Part shown: positions 1-6,968 of the stretch, one piece after another
Layout: the number at the start of each line of letters is the position of its first letter
Numbering within the stretch: position 1 is the stretch's first letter
Assembly: GCA_002348315.1 (NCBI GenBank)
Contig: DEAW01000066.1
Span: 23,258 to 31,011 of the forward strand
Length of the DNA stretch: 7,754 nt
DNA from: Planctomycetaceae bacterium UBA2972
GTDB taxonomy: Bacteria > Planctomycetota > Planctomycetia > Pirellulales > Pirellulaceae
Reading direction: 5' to 3'
Notes under the pieces: model-generated
Seen by the model: only the letters and a program-made list of their open reading frames with translations
What the model was told of the DNA's origin: nothing
Databases searched by the model: none
Translations under genes and position numbers: made by a program

Positions 1-47
1 TTGCCAACGAAAAATCACTTGTTAATTGCTCTGGATAGCCGATAAAC

Positions 48-86
48 AGGGGAGATATAGTAACTATAAATAAGGTAGTTACCCCT
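48..86 (+). promoter_or_regulatory. Inverted repeat (hairpin) in the accB leader
   Basis: GTAACTA at 60-66 is the exact reverse complement of TAGTTAC at 76-82, with a 9-nt loop. AGGGG at 48-52 can also pair with CCCCT at 82-86, giving a longer bulged stem if the 60/82 pair is given up. No T-run follows, so it is not an intrinsic terminator. It could be an mRNA leader structure or a dyad operator for a repressor. The pairing is seen directly; any role is inferred, and AT-rich sequence makes chance pairing possible. Confidence 0.35.
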
Positions 87-98
87 TAGTAGTTTTAG

Positions 99-118
99 GC
101 AATTATGCTTAAAATTGC
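99..118 (+). promoter_or_regulatory. Second small inverted repeat upstream of accB
   Basis: GCAATT at 99-104 is the reverse complement of AATTGC at 113-118, with an 8-nt loop. A second copy of AATTGC lies at 24-29 and could pair with 99-104 instead, so two mutually exclusive folds exist on paper. The stem is short and AT-rich, so chance is a real alternative. Confidence 0.25.
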
Positions 119-182
119 TTATTATCGTGAAACCAAGAGCATCATTAGAGGAAGAATATCAGACCATGGCGAAATCCAGTAA
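105..182 (+). CDS. Possible 25-residue upstream ORF overlapping the accB start
   Basis: An ATG at 105 opens a frame of 25 codons ending with TAA at 180-182. It is one frame away from accB and overlaps its first 17 nt. The peptide is fairly basic, with Lys3, Arg8, Lys11, Arg15 and Arg17, and resembles no family I know. Only a weak AGG at 97-99 precedes its ATG, and that ATG sits in the loop of the 99-118 inverted repeat. If translated it could couple ribosome traffic to accB initiation. It may equally be a chance frame; there is no coding evidence beyond the open frame. Confidence 0.12.
   Translation: MLKIAYYRETKSIIRGRISDHGEIQ
147..154 (+). promoter_or_regulatory. Ribosome binding site that fixes the accB start
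   Basis: The purine run AGAGGAAG ends 11 nt before the ATG at 166. It supports that ATG over the in-frame TTG at 115, which would add 17 residues with no counterpart in the AccB family. The spacing is slightly long. Confidence 0.5.
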
Positions 183-633
183 CGTCTTCGATATGGAACG
201 TCTCCTTCAGTACGTTGAATTCATGAAGGAAAATGACTTGACCGAAATCGATCTGGAACAGGACGGTCAAAAAGTCAGATTGTCTCGTGGGGGCGTCGTT
301 CAGCCGATTACCGCTGCTGCACCTGCGCCCGCTCCGGCAGCGCCAGCTGCTCCAGCCGATGATGCCCCGACCGATGACGAGGGCGATCACATTGTGACAA
401 TTAACAGTCCTATGGTTGGAACGTTCTACAATGCTCCCAATCCGGATTCACCCGCCTTTGTTAGCGTCGGTGATAGTATCGGAGCAGACACAACCGTTTG
501 TATTGTGGAAGCAATGAAAGTATTCAATGAAATCTCAGCTGACGTAAGTGGCAAAGTTGTTGCCATTCTCGTCAACGATCAAGATCCCGTGGATTGTGGT
601 AAACCCATGTTCAAGGTGGATACTCGCGGTTAA
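166..633 (+). CDS. accB: Biotin carboxyl carrier protein of acetyl-CoA carboxylase
   Basis: This protein carries the covalently bound biotin that AccC carboxylates and that the carboxyltransferase uses to make malonyl-CoA for fatty acid synthesis in the cytoplasm. The product is 155 residues, close to the 156 of E. coli AccB. Residues 1-43 form the usual N-terminal segment. Residues 48-73 are an Ala/Pro-rich then acidic linker. Residues 76-152 are the biotinyl/lipoyl domain, with the biotin-accepting Lys118 in EAMK. The thumb typical of AccB (about residues 90-101, APNPDSPAFVSV) is present, which separates it from biotin domains of other carboxylases. The two residues after the lysine are Val-Phe rather than the E. 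coli Met-Met. The start at 166 is chosen for its Shine-Dalgarno sequence and family length. accC follows after 61 nt, so the two are probably one operon. The identification is secure. Confidence 0.97.
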   Translation: MAKSSNVFDMERLLQYVEFMKENDLTEIDLEQDGQKVRLSRGGVVQPITAAAPAPAPAAPAAPADDAPTDDEGDHIVTINSPMVGTFYNAPNPDSPAFVSVGDSIGADTTVCIVEAMKVFNEISADVSGKVVAILVNDQDPVDCGKPMFKVDTRG

Positions 634-694
634 CCCTTCGAGCCAGTTCAAAACGTCACTGACTCCGTCTTTTGAGAGAACAAACTCACCAGCC

Positions 695-2032
695 ATGTAC
701 AAACGTATTCTAGTCGCAAACCGAGGCGAAATTGCATTACGAGTCATTCGTGCCTGTAAAGAACTGGGCATTGAAACGATTGCAATCTTTAGTGAAGGTG
801 ACCGTGGTGCCGCTTATCTCGATCTGGCCGACGAAGCCTACTGCGTAGGTGGCGCCCGTTCCAACGAAAGCTATTTGAAAATCGATCGTGTGATCAGTGC
901 CGCTGAAGTCGGCAACGCCGATGCGATTCACCCCGGCTACGGATTCCTCGCAGAAAACGCTCACTTCAATGATGTTTGCCGCAATTGCGAAATCGACTTC
1001 ATCGGACCGCTTCCGGAATCGATGGAGAAACTGGGAGACAAGAACACAGCTCGCAAGATGGCTCGCGCGGCCGATGTCCCGGTTGTTCCTGGTTCGGACG
1101 GACTGATTGACGACGTCAAAGAAGCGAAACGCGTTGCAGCAGAAATCGGATTTCCCGTGCTGATCAAAGCGACCGCCGGTGGTGGCGGGAAGGGAATGCG
1201 AGTTGCCGAAACTGAAGATGATCTAGAAAATGCATTACAGGCCGCTCAGCAGGAAGCCGCAGCAGCCTTTGGCAATGCCGGCATCTATCTGGAAAAATAT
1301 GTAGGCAACCCTCGACACGTTGAAGTGCAGGTAATTGCAGACCAGCATGGAAACGTCATCCACCTGTGGGAACGAGACTGCTCCACGCAACGACGACACC
1401 AAAAGCTCATTGAAGAGTCTCCGGCAACCAATCTGCCCGTCGAAGTGCGTACGGCAATTTGCGATGCCGCGGTACGAATGATTCGTGAAGCGAATTACTA
1501 TAATGCCGGTACTGTCGAATTCATTGTGGACGGAGATAACAACTTCTACTTTATCGAAGTCAATGCCCGAATTCAGGTAGAGCACCCGGTTTCGGAACTA
1601 GTAACCGGCGTTGATCTGATCAAAAATCAAATCATTGTCGCCGCTGGCGAAAAACTACCGTTTACTCAGGACGATGTAAAATGCGAAGGGCATGCGATTG
1701 AATGTCGTATTAATGCCGAGAACCCGGATAAGAATTTCCAACCATGTCCCGGAAAAATTGAACATCTGGTCATTCCGGGAGGATTTGGAGTGCGTTGGGA
1801 CTCCCACGTCTATGCCGGTTACACCGTACCTCCTTATTACGACTCGATGATCGGTAAACTACTGGTCCACCAAGCCACCCGGGAAGAAGCCATTACTACC
1901 ATGATTCGTTGTCTGGACGAACTTCAGGTCGGTGGTATCGAAACCACGGCCTCTTTCCACAAGAAAGTGTTGTCGCACCCGGAATTCGTGGCAGGTACGA
2001 TCGATACAAAATTCGTCGAACGAACCTTTTAA
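695..2032 (+). CDS. accC: Biotin carboxylase subunit of acetyl-CoA carboxylase
   Basis: This enzyme uses ATP and bicarbonate to carboxylate the biotin on AccB, the first half-reaction of acetyl-CoA carboxylase. It is 445 residues against 449 in E. coli and appears intact. An N-terminal biotin carboxylase domain opens with KRILVANRGEIA at residues 3-14. The ATP-grasp domain holds Lys116, Lys158, the glycine loop at 162-167, Glu200-Lys201, His208 and the block ERDCSTQRRHQK at 226-237. The catalytic core has Glu275, Glu288, Asn290, Arg292 and the QVEH box at 294-297; Arg338 lies in the C-terminal domain. Position 291 is Ala where E. coli has Thr, and there is a one-residue insertion between Glu275 and Glu288. 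The ATG at 695 is chosen because the conserved N-terminus begins there; the open frame reaches back to 548 but would overlap accB with unconserved sequence. No strong Shine-Dalgarno sequence is visible; a GAGAG at 674-678 is distant. It lacks a fused biotin domain, fitting the separate accB upstream. Confidence 0.98.
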   Translation: MYKRILVANRGEIALRVIRACKELGIETIAIFSEGDRGAAYLDLADEAYCVGGARSNESYLKIDRVISAAEVGNADAIHPGYGFLAENAHFNDVCRNCEIDFIGPLPESMEKLGDKNTARKMARAADVPVVPGSDGLIDDVKEAKRVAAEIGFPVLIKATAGGGGKGMRVAETEDDLENALQAAQQEAAAAFGNAGIYLEKYVGNPRHVEVQVIADQHGNVIHLWERDCSTQRRHQKLIEESPATNLPVEVRTAICDAAVRMIREANYYNAGTVEFIVDGDNNFYFIEVNARIQVEHPVSELVTGVDLIKNQIIVAAGEKLPFTQDDVKCEGHAIECRINAENPDKNFQPCPGKIEHLVIPGGFGVRWDSHVYAGYTVPPYYDSMIGKLLVHQATREEAITTMIRCLDELQVGGIETTASFHKKVLSHPEFVAGTIDTKFVERTF

Positions 2033-2210
2033 GCGCGACTCGACGATTTTCTTACGCGATAATCAACCTGGGATTAACGAATCCACCGAGCCTACGGTAC
2101 GCGCAAGTTGTTTTTTATAGGCAGTGGTTTTCGATTTCATGCCACGAGCTTAAACTGATGTTTTGCTGATTCCCTTTCCTGTGTCCATTATTCCCGGAGC
2201 CAACACCGTC
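2033..2210 (+). other. Intergenic region between accC and the phosphofructokinase gene
   Basis: These 178 nt hold no recognisable gene. A weak 4-bp hairpin (ACCG at 2085-2088, CGGT at 2095-2098) stands about 10 nt before a T-rich run at 2108-2116. That is too poor a stem to call a terminator. No convincing promoter pair was found either. Read-through from accBC into the next gene is therefore possible but unproven. Confidence 0.4.
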
Positions 2211-3518
2211 ATGAGCGATCCTCTGGCCAGACCCAAGACTTCTGACAACCCTATAAAACGAGTCGCGATTCTGTTCTCCGGCGGACCGGCACCGGCTGCG
2301 AACTCAGTCATCGGAGCTGCCGCGATTGCCTTTACACGTGGTGGCACTGAAGTGATCGGTATTCGCCACGGGTACTCGTCACTGCAGGAATACGACGGTA
2401 GCACTCCGCTCGAAGAAGGAAAAGACTACGTCATTCTTGGCGAGGATAGTTTGGAACGCGCTCGTACGACACCGGGAATCATGATCGGTACAGCCCGAGC
2501 GAACCCTGGTAAGGTCATTTCGGACCCGGAGCACCTCAACGACCCGGAACGTACCGCTCCTATGCTGCGTACCTATAATGCCTTACGCTCGCTGGATGTG
2601 GACGCCTTTATTTCGATCGGCGGCGACGACACTCTAAAAACGGCCAATAAATTCAAGCTCTTTCAGGACACACTTGGCGACGATGCCAAGAAAATGCCCG
2701 TGGTCCATTTACCCAAAACAATCGACAACGATTACATGGGCATCGACTTCACCTTTGGGTTTTTCTCGGCTGTCGACTTCCTGGCTACCGAAATCCGTAA
2801 CCTCATGTTCGACGCGGCGGCTGGACGAGCGTATTTCCTTTGTGAAGCGATGGGGCGTAGCGCCGGCTGGCTGGCCTATGGCGCTGCCATCTCCGGTGAA
2901 GCCTGCCTGGCAATCAGCGTCGAAGACGTCATGGGTGACTACGCCGATGAAGAGACCATTACCAACCCGGTAAGTGGTGAACAGGAAACCCGGAAAATCA
3001 TGAACATGGATAAACTCTTGGATCGTGCTGTCCGGACCATGATTAAACGTGAAGAGCAGGGTAAAGAGTTTGGCGTGATCGTCGTTGCTGAAGGCCTGGC
3101 CGAATACCTGCCTTACAGTTACCTCGAAGGTATTCCACGTGACGACCACGGACACATTGCCATCTCTCAAATCAACCTTGGTCAGCTACTAACCAAACGC
3201 CTCAGTGCAGCTTATGAAGCAGCTACCGGAAAGACCCGTAAAATCAACGGCTTGCAACTCGGGTACGAGTCACGATGTACTCAACCAACTGCGTTTGACG
3301 TGATGCTGGGAAGCCAGTTAGGCGTCGGTGCATTTCGAGCACTTGTCGAAGAAGGGCTGAACGGAGTGATGGTTAGCGTTAAAAACCAGTTTGACCTACG
3401 TTATGTACCGTTCGAAGAACTCGTCGACCCAGTGAATCTGGTCACGGTCGTTCGCTATATTCAACCGGACAGCGACTTCCACCAACTCGCTCGATATCTC
3501 GAACAGGATATCGATTAA
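2211..3518 (+). CDS. pfp: PPi-type 6-phosphofructokinase (diphosphate--fructose-6-phosphate 1-phosphotransferase)
   Basis: Predicted to interconvert fructose 6-phosphate and fructose 1,6-bisphosphate with pyrophosphate/phosphate, a reversible step serving both glycolysis and gluconeogenesis in the cytoplasm. The product is 435 residues, longer than the roughly 320 of classical ATP enzymes and near the size of bacterial PPi enzymes. GGDD at 137-140 puts Asp140 where ATP enzymes have Gly104 (E. coli numbering). PKTIDND at 168-174 puts Lys169 where they have Gly124. This Asp/Lys pair is the accepted mark of PPi use. Catalytic Asp172, the MGR box at 214-216 and Arg355 are present. The N-terminal loop reads GGPAPAAN at 24-31, with Ala in place of the second glycine of GGDAPG. 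The ATG at 2211 is chosen because it has GGAG at 2196-2199; the frame opens upstream at a TTG at 2163. It lies downstream of accC on the same strand and ends before a bidirectional terminator. The family call is firm; the phosphoryl donor is inferred from motif residues. Confidence 0.93.
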   Translation: MSDPLARPKTSDNPIKRVAILFSGGPAPAANSVIGAAAIAFTRGGTEVIGIRHGYSSLQEYDGSTPLEEGKDYVILGEDSLERARTTPGIMIGTARANPGKVISDPEHLNDPERTAPMLRTYNALRSLDVDAFISIGGDDTLKTANKFKLFQDTLGDDAKKMPVVHLPKTIDNDYMGIDFTFGFFSAVDFLATEIRNLMFDAAAGRAYFLCEAMGRSAGWLAYGAAISGEACLAISVEDVMGDYADEETITNPVSGEQETRKIMNMDKLLDRAVRTMIKREEQGKEFGVIVVAEGLAEYLPYSYLEGIPRDDHGHIAISQINLGQLLTKRLSAAYEAATGKTRKINGLQLGYESRCTQPTAFDVMLGSQLGVGAFRALVEEGLNGVMVSVKNQFDLRYVPFEELVDPVNLVTVVRYIQPDSDFHQLARYLEQDID

Positions 3519-3558
3519 GCTGGAATTCGATTCAGGCTATTGCAAAACGACAACGCAT

Positions 3559-3603
3559 AAAAAAAGAGCTGGGGGCATAAGCATCCAGCTCCTTTTTGTT
3601 TTT
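3559..3603. terminator. Bidirectional intrinsic terminator between pfp and hisB
   Basis: A perfect 7-bp stem, GAGCTGG at 3566-3572 with CCAGCTC at 3585-3591, encloses a 12-nt loop. On the plus strand it is followed after one C by T5-G-T5 (3593-3603), suiting the phosphofructokinase transcript. On the minus strand the A7 at 3559-3565 becomes a U7 tract directly after the stem, suiting the hisDCB transcript. It lies 40 nt past the pfp stop and 8 nt past the hisB stop. Arrangement between two convergent genes supports the call strongly. Confidence 0.88.
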
Positions 3604-3611
3604 CGGTTGTC

Positions 3612-4202
3612 TTAGAGAGTGCCTTTGGTGGAAGGAATCATCCCTTCGATACGTGGGTCGGCTTCGATCGCCATTCGTAATGCACGAGCGGTGCATTTGA
3701 AGATACCTTCACTGATGTGATGACTATTGCGACCGTAGTGCACATTCACGTGATAATTACCCAGGACATTGGCAGCAAATGCCTGCCAAAAGTCTTCCAC
3801 AAGTTCGCTATCAAAATCGCCAATCTTAGAACTTGGGAACTCGGCATTAAAAACCATATAGTAACGACCGCTAAGATCAATCGCGACATTCACGAGTGTT
3901 TCTTCCATGGGCAACGTGAAGTGGCCATAGCGTCGAATACCCGCCTTATCGCCTAGTGCCTGCTTGACGGCCTGGCCCAGACAGATACCTGTGTCTTCCA
4001 CTGTATGATGTTGATCCACATGCAGATCACCGTTGGCTCGCACTGTCAGGTCAATCACTGCGTGTCGAGCAAACAGCTCCAACATGTGGTCAAAAAAACC
4101 AACGCCCGTCTGAATATCTGATTTGCCGGAGCCATCAAGATTGACTGAGAGTTGAATATCCGTTTCGGCAGTCTTACGATCAATTTCAGCCGTACGAGCC
4201 AT
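3612..4202 (-). CDS. hisB: Imidazoleglycerol-phosphate dehydratase
   Basis: Dehydrates imidazole glycerol phosphate to imidazole acetol phosphate in histidine synthesis; a cytoplasmic manganese enzyme. The product is 196 residues, the usual size of a single-function dehydratase, so it lacks the fused histidinol-phosphatase domain of the E. coli HisB. The family signatures are all present: GFFDHM at 35-40, QHHTVEDTG at 64-72 (His65, His66, Glu69), PMEE at 98-101, and NSHHISEGIFK at 159-169 (His161, His162, Glu165). These histidines and glutamates form the two metal sites. The C-terminus ends in the typical STKGTL. It is the last gene of the operon, starting 3 nt after the hisC stop. Its Shine-Dalgarno sequence lies inside the end of hisC, which suggests translational coupling. 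The histidinol-phosphate phosphatase must be encoded elsewhere. Confidence 0.97.
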   Translation of the reverse strand: MARTAEIDRKTAETDIQLSVNLDGSGKSDIQTGVGFFDHMLELFARHAVIDLTVRANGDLHVDQHHTVEDTGICLGQAVKQALGDKAGIRRYGHFTLPMEETLVNVAIDLSGRYYMVFNAEFPSSKIGDFDSELVEDFWQAFAANVLGNYHVNVHYGRNSHHISEGIFKCTARALRMAIEADPRIEGMIPSTKGTL

Positions 4203-4205
4203 AAG

Positions 4206-5249
4206 TTACACCTTACTTTGAATTAAGCCCAAACAAGCGTTTATCTGGTCATCTGTGCCCACGCTGATGCGGAGGCCTTCCTTCCAGTTAGGATAGCTCA
4301 TGTACCGAACCAGGATGCGGTTCTCTTTGAGATACTCATAAATAGGCTTCACTTCAGCTTCGGAGTGCGTGCACCAGACAAAGTTGGCTTGTGAGGGTAT
4401 TACCTCAAATCCGAGTTGTGTCAGTTTTTCCTGCAAGTCGCTCCGCGTAGCCCGGATCCTGGCGACATTATCCCGCAACCAGTCCTGATCCGACATCGCA
4501 GCCGTCGCTCCGGCAATGGACAAAGCATCACAGTTGTAGGAGTCCTTCACCTTTAACAGCTGCTCGATAATCGTGGGCTGAGCGACCAGAAATCCAAACC
4601 GCAATCCTGCCAGCCCATAGGACTTACTGAGCGTCCTTGAGACCATGATCTTCTCGTTTTGCTTAACCAGATCGATACAGTTGAAATCTGCAAAATCGAC
4701 ATAGGCTTCATCGATTAGAATCGGACAGGGAAGTTTATCTGCCAACGCCAGAATGTCTTCCTGACTGACAACCGTCCCGGTCGGACTATTGGGATTCGGC
4801 AGGAAAACCAGTTTGAGTCCGTCATCCGCCGCAGCGAAACTTGCTGGTAGCGTCCAGTCGTCGTTAAAGTTAATTTCCTGATATCGAGCTCCCTGAATCT
4901 CAGCAAGCGTTCGATAAAGAATATAGCTGGGATTGGGCAAACGAATTAAATCCCCCTGATCCACAAAGGACCTGGTCAGGATTGTCAGAATATCATCACT
5001 TCCGTTACCACATACAATCCAGTCAGGATTGACATTCAGTGCCTGGCCAGCTGCCAGGCGAAAAGCTGTCGAAACAGGATCGGGATATCGGACTAGTTTT
5101 TCGGCCGCTACCTGAATTGCTTCAACCACTTTGGCTGAGGGTGGGTACGGGTTTTCATTGGTATTGAGCTTGATGAACTTTCCACCCTGAGGCTGTTCTC
5201 CAGGCACATAACCTGCCAGTTGCGAAATATTATTTCGTACAAAACTCAT
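4206..5249 (-). CDS. hisC: Histidinol-phosphate aminotransferase
   Basis: A pyridoxal-phosphate enzyme that transfers the amino group of glutamate to imidazole acetol phosphate, giving histidinol phosphate. The product is 347 residues, typical of HisC. The fold-type I landmarks appear in order: LNTNENPYPPS at 28-38, GNGSDD at 81-86, NPNSPTG at 152-158, Asp180 with Tyr183 in DEAY, and SRTLSKSYGLAGLRFG at 204-219. In the last, Lys209 is the Schiff-base lysine. Arg327 in GLRISVGT binds the substrate carboxylate. The N-terminal LNTNENPYPPS and the position between hisD and hisB favour HisC over other class I aminotransferases such as aromatic or cobalamin-pathway relatives. Upstream, hisD stops 14 nt before this start; the local ribosome binding sequence is weak. 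Nothing in the reading frame looks damaged. Confidence 0.96.
   Translation of the reverse strand: MSFVRNNISQLAGYVPGEQPQGGKFIKLNTNENPYPPSAKVVEAIQVAAEKLVRYPDPVSTAFRLAAGQALNVNPDWIVCGNGSDDILTILTRSFVDQGDLIRLPNPSYILYRTLAEIQGARYQEINFNDDWTLPASFAAADDGLKLVFLPNPNSPTGTVVSQEDILALADKLPCPILIDEAYVDFADFNCIDLVKQNEKIMVSRTLSKSYGLAGLRFGFLVAQPTIIEQLLKVKDSYNCDALSIAGATAAMSDQDWLRDNVARIRATRSDLQEKLTQLGFEVIPSQANFVWCTHSEAEVKPIYEYLKENRILVRYMSYPNWKEGLRISVGTDDQINACLGLIQSKV
4209..4214 (-). promoter_or_regulatory. hisB ribosome binding site inside the hisC 3' end
   Basis: On the minus strand AAGGTG stands 6 nt before the hisB ATG and immediately upstream of the hisC stop codon at 4206-4208. It is the clearest Shine-Dalgarno sequence in the window. 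It makes the hisC/hisB junction a likely coupled re-initiation point. Confidence 0.65.
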
Positions 5250-5263
5250 CTTCTGATTCCCAC

Positions 5264-6628
5264 TTAACCTTCGACTCGAATATCCACACTGGCACGGTGA
5301 GCGGTTAAGCCTTCTTTCTCAGCCATCCTTTGGACGTCTTCTGCAACAGCAAGCATGGCCTCACGTGTAAATTCGAGAACGCTGCTGGATCTTAGGAAGT
5401 CATTCGACGAAAGGCCGGATGCCCATCGAGCAGTACCGGAAGTAGGTAAAGTATGTGAAGGCCCCGCAACGTAATCTCCTAACGCCACAGGCGTATGATT
5501 TCCCATAAAGGTTGCGCCGGCTGTTATTAACCTCTGCTGTAGAGCGTGAGGTTCATCTATCGCAATATGCAAATGTTCCGGACAAATCAGATTCGTGATT
5601 TCCACCGCTTCGTCCTGGTCCTTCACCAGAATCAATGCCCCAAAATCTTCCAGGCTTTGGCGTGTTAAGTCTTCACGGCTAAGTGTTGCCACCTGTCGCT
5701 CCAATTCACTCGCCGTTTGCTCTAAGACGTCTTCACTCCAGGTCACCAGAATGCTGGCTCCCGGTGCGTGCTCGGCCTGAGCAAGCAAATCAGCCGCCGT
5801 GTAATCTGCACGCGTTGTTTCGTCCGCAATCACAACCACTTCACTTGGCCCGGCGATCGAATCAATGGCAACCTGACCGTAGACCAACTTCTTCGCCAAA
5901 GCGACAAACAAATTGCCCGGTCCCACGATGATATCAACCGGAGTAAGGTTCTCGAGTCCGTACGCAAGGGCAGCCACTCCATGGGCACCTCCCATACGAT
6001 AAACTTCTTTGATCCCAATTTCATGACAGGTCGCTAACAGGTCGGGATTATTTGACCCAAAGTCCGTGGGTGGTGCCATCACGGCGATTTCCTCCACGCC
6101 TGCAGCCATGGCAGGGACGGCAGTCATCAATACCGTCGACGGATAAGCAGCAGCGCCGCCGGGAATGCACAATCCTGCACGCCGCATTGGGGTATATCGC
6201 TGCGCAAGTTTAACTCCGGGCTTACTTTCAAGTGAAACCAGCTGGTGGAGAATCGCCGTTTGGAATTCCATGATATTGTCATGGATCCGACCAATCGTCG
6301 CCAGAAACTCAGGATCCGCAGCACGATGAGCGGCTTCTAATTCCGCAACGCTTACACGTAATGAATCTGCGGTTAATTCTGCCCCGTCCAGTAATCGGTT
6401 GTATTTGAGTACAACCTCTAATCCATCCTGGCGGACTTCCGCACAGATTCTCTCCACAACCTGTTGAGGGGTGAGAGGTTCACCAAAAACGGCGATCGTT
6501 CTTTGACGCCCGGCTTCGCTCACAATATTCCCGTTGGGTGACAGTTTTTCGCGCAGCTTATTCAGTGCCGTATGCACATTGTCATGACGGGTGTCAATTC
6601 GCTGAATTGTTAAGGCGTTATCACTCAT
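5264..6628 (-). CDS. hisD: Histidinol dehydrogenase
   Basis: A zinc enzyme that oxidises L-histidinol to L-histidine in two NAD-linked steps, ending the pathway. The product is 454 residues, slightly longer than the roughly 430 common in the family, with the extra length mostly near the N-terminus. Visible signatures are CIPGGAAAYPST at 154-165, GPGN at 236-239, GPSEVVVIAD at 260-269, LLAQAEH at 281-287 (zinc ligands Gln284 and His287), PEHLHI at 350-355 (catalytic Glu351 and His352), GDYVAGPSHTLPTSGTAR at 384-401 (zinc ligand Asp385, His392) and the closing LTAHRASV with zinc ligand His444. The ATG at 6628 is used because a stop lies in frame a few codons upstream; no clear Shine-Dalgarno sequence precedes it. 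It is the promoter-proximal gene of hisDCB, with no hisG next to it. Confidence 0.97.
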   Translation of the reverse strand: MSDNALTIQRIDTRHDNVHTALNKLREKLSPNGNIVSEAGRQRTIAVFGEPLTPQQVVERICAEVRQDGLEVVLKYNRLLDGAELTADSLRVSVAELEAAHRAADPEFLATIGRIHDNIMEFQTAILHQLVSLESKPGVKLAQRYTPMRRAGLCIPGGAAAYPSTVLMTAVPAMAAGVEEIAVMAPPTDFGSNNPDLLATCHEIGIKEVYRMGGAHGVAALAYGLENLTPVDIIVGPGNLFVALAKKLVYGQVAIDSIAGPSEVVVIADETTRADYTAADLLAQAEHAPGASILVTWSEDVLEQTASELERQVATLSREDLTRQSLEDFGALILVKDQDEAVEITNLICPEHLHIAIDEPHALQQRLITAGATFMGNHTPVALGDYVAGPSHTLPTSGTARWASGLSSNDFLRSSSVLEFTREAMLAVAEDVQRMAEKEGLTAHRASVDIRVEG

Positions 6629-6968
6629 CGCAATAATGGATTTACCGAGTTACTCTCTTGCTAATCCTTCATTGTGGTCACAGATACCTGATTTGATAAC
6701 CCCGCAAATAACGACCTCTAAAGCCGACCGCCCCCTTAGAAACTCTTCCTTCGCCTATTTTCATCATAATCCCAATTAAACTCTCCCGAGGTAATTCCCA
6801 GCAGCATGCCAGCCATTCATAATAGAAATGAACTCCTCTAAAACGAGAGGACGACCATCTTGATTCATGGTTTGACTCGAGTCTGCTGAGGTCTACCATT
6901 GCCATAAACGACACAATCTCCCGACTGTTGTTTTCACACTGTTGGGAATAACCTCTATTCGAATTGAT
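6629..6968. promoter_or_regulatory. Divergent intergenic region between hisD and the threonine aldolase gene
   Basis: These 340 nt must hold the promoters of both flanking genes. I recognise no gene here; a minus-strand open frame at 6678-6914 (78 codons) resembles nothing known to me. Toward the aldolase, TTCACA at 6933-6938 (five of six -35 bases) is followed after 17 bp by a poor -10, TATTCG at 6956-6961. If used, transcription would begin at or next to the ATG. A 6-bp hairpin, TCCTCT at 6834-6839 with AGAGGA at 6846-6851, has no T-run. On the minus strand there is no run of His codons or terminator-antiterminator pair of the enterobacterial his leader type. No tRNA-like cloverleaf was seen. 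Confidence 0.4.

Larger units (their letters stand above)
1..165 (+). promoter_or_regulatory. AT-rich leader and probable promoter region of accBC
   Basis: This non-coding stretch precedes the accB start and no gene end is visible at its left edge. A weak sigma70-like pair can be read: TTGTTA at 19-24 and GATAAA at 41-46, spaced 16 bp, each matching four of six consensus bases. A second -10-like word, TATAAA at 65-70, has no good -35 partner. Two inverted repeats follow (annotated separately). Placement of a promoter here rests on gene position and these weak matches, so the exact start of transcription is unknown. Confidence 0.35.

Noticed and set aside
115..165. Earlier TTG start for accB
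   Set aside because: The 17 extra residues have no family counterpart, and a purine-rich ribosome site precedes the ATG at 166.
548..694. N-terminal extension of accC by 49 codons to an upstream ATG
   Set aside because: It would overlap accB by 86 nt, the residues are not AccC-like, and the conserved family N-terminus begins exactly at the ATG at 695.
1235..1585. 116-codon minus-strand open frame inside accC
   Set aside because: It is a shadow of the accC reading frame, with no family features.
2085..2116. Terminator after accC
   Set aside because: The stem is only 4 bp and the T-rich run begins about 10 nt away, so it does not meet the usual form of an intrinsic terminator.
2709..3170. 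153-codon minus-strand open frame inside the phosphofructokinase gene
   Set aside because: It is antisense to a well-conserved gene and its translation shows no recognisable domain.
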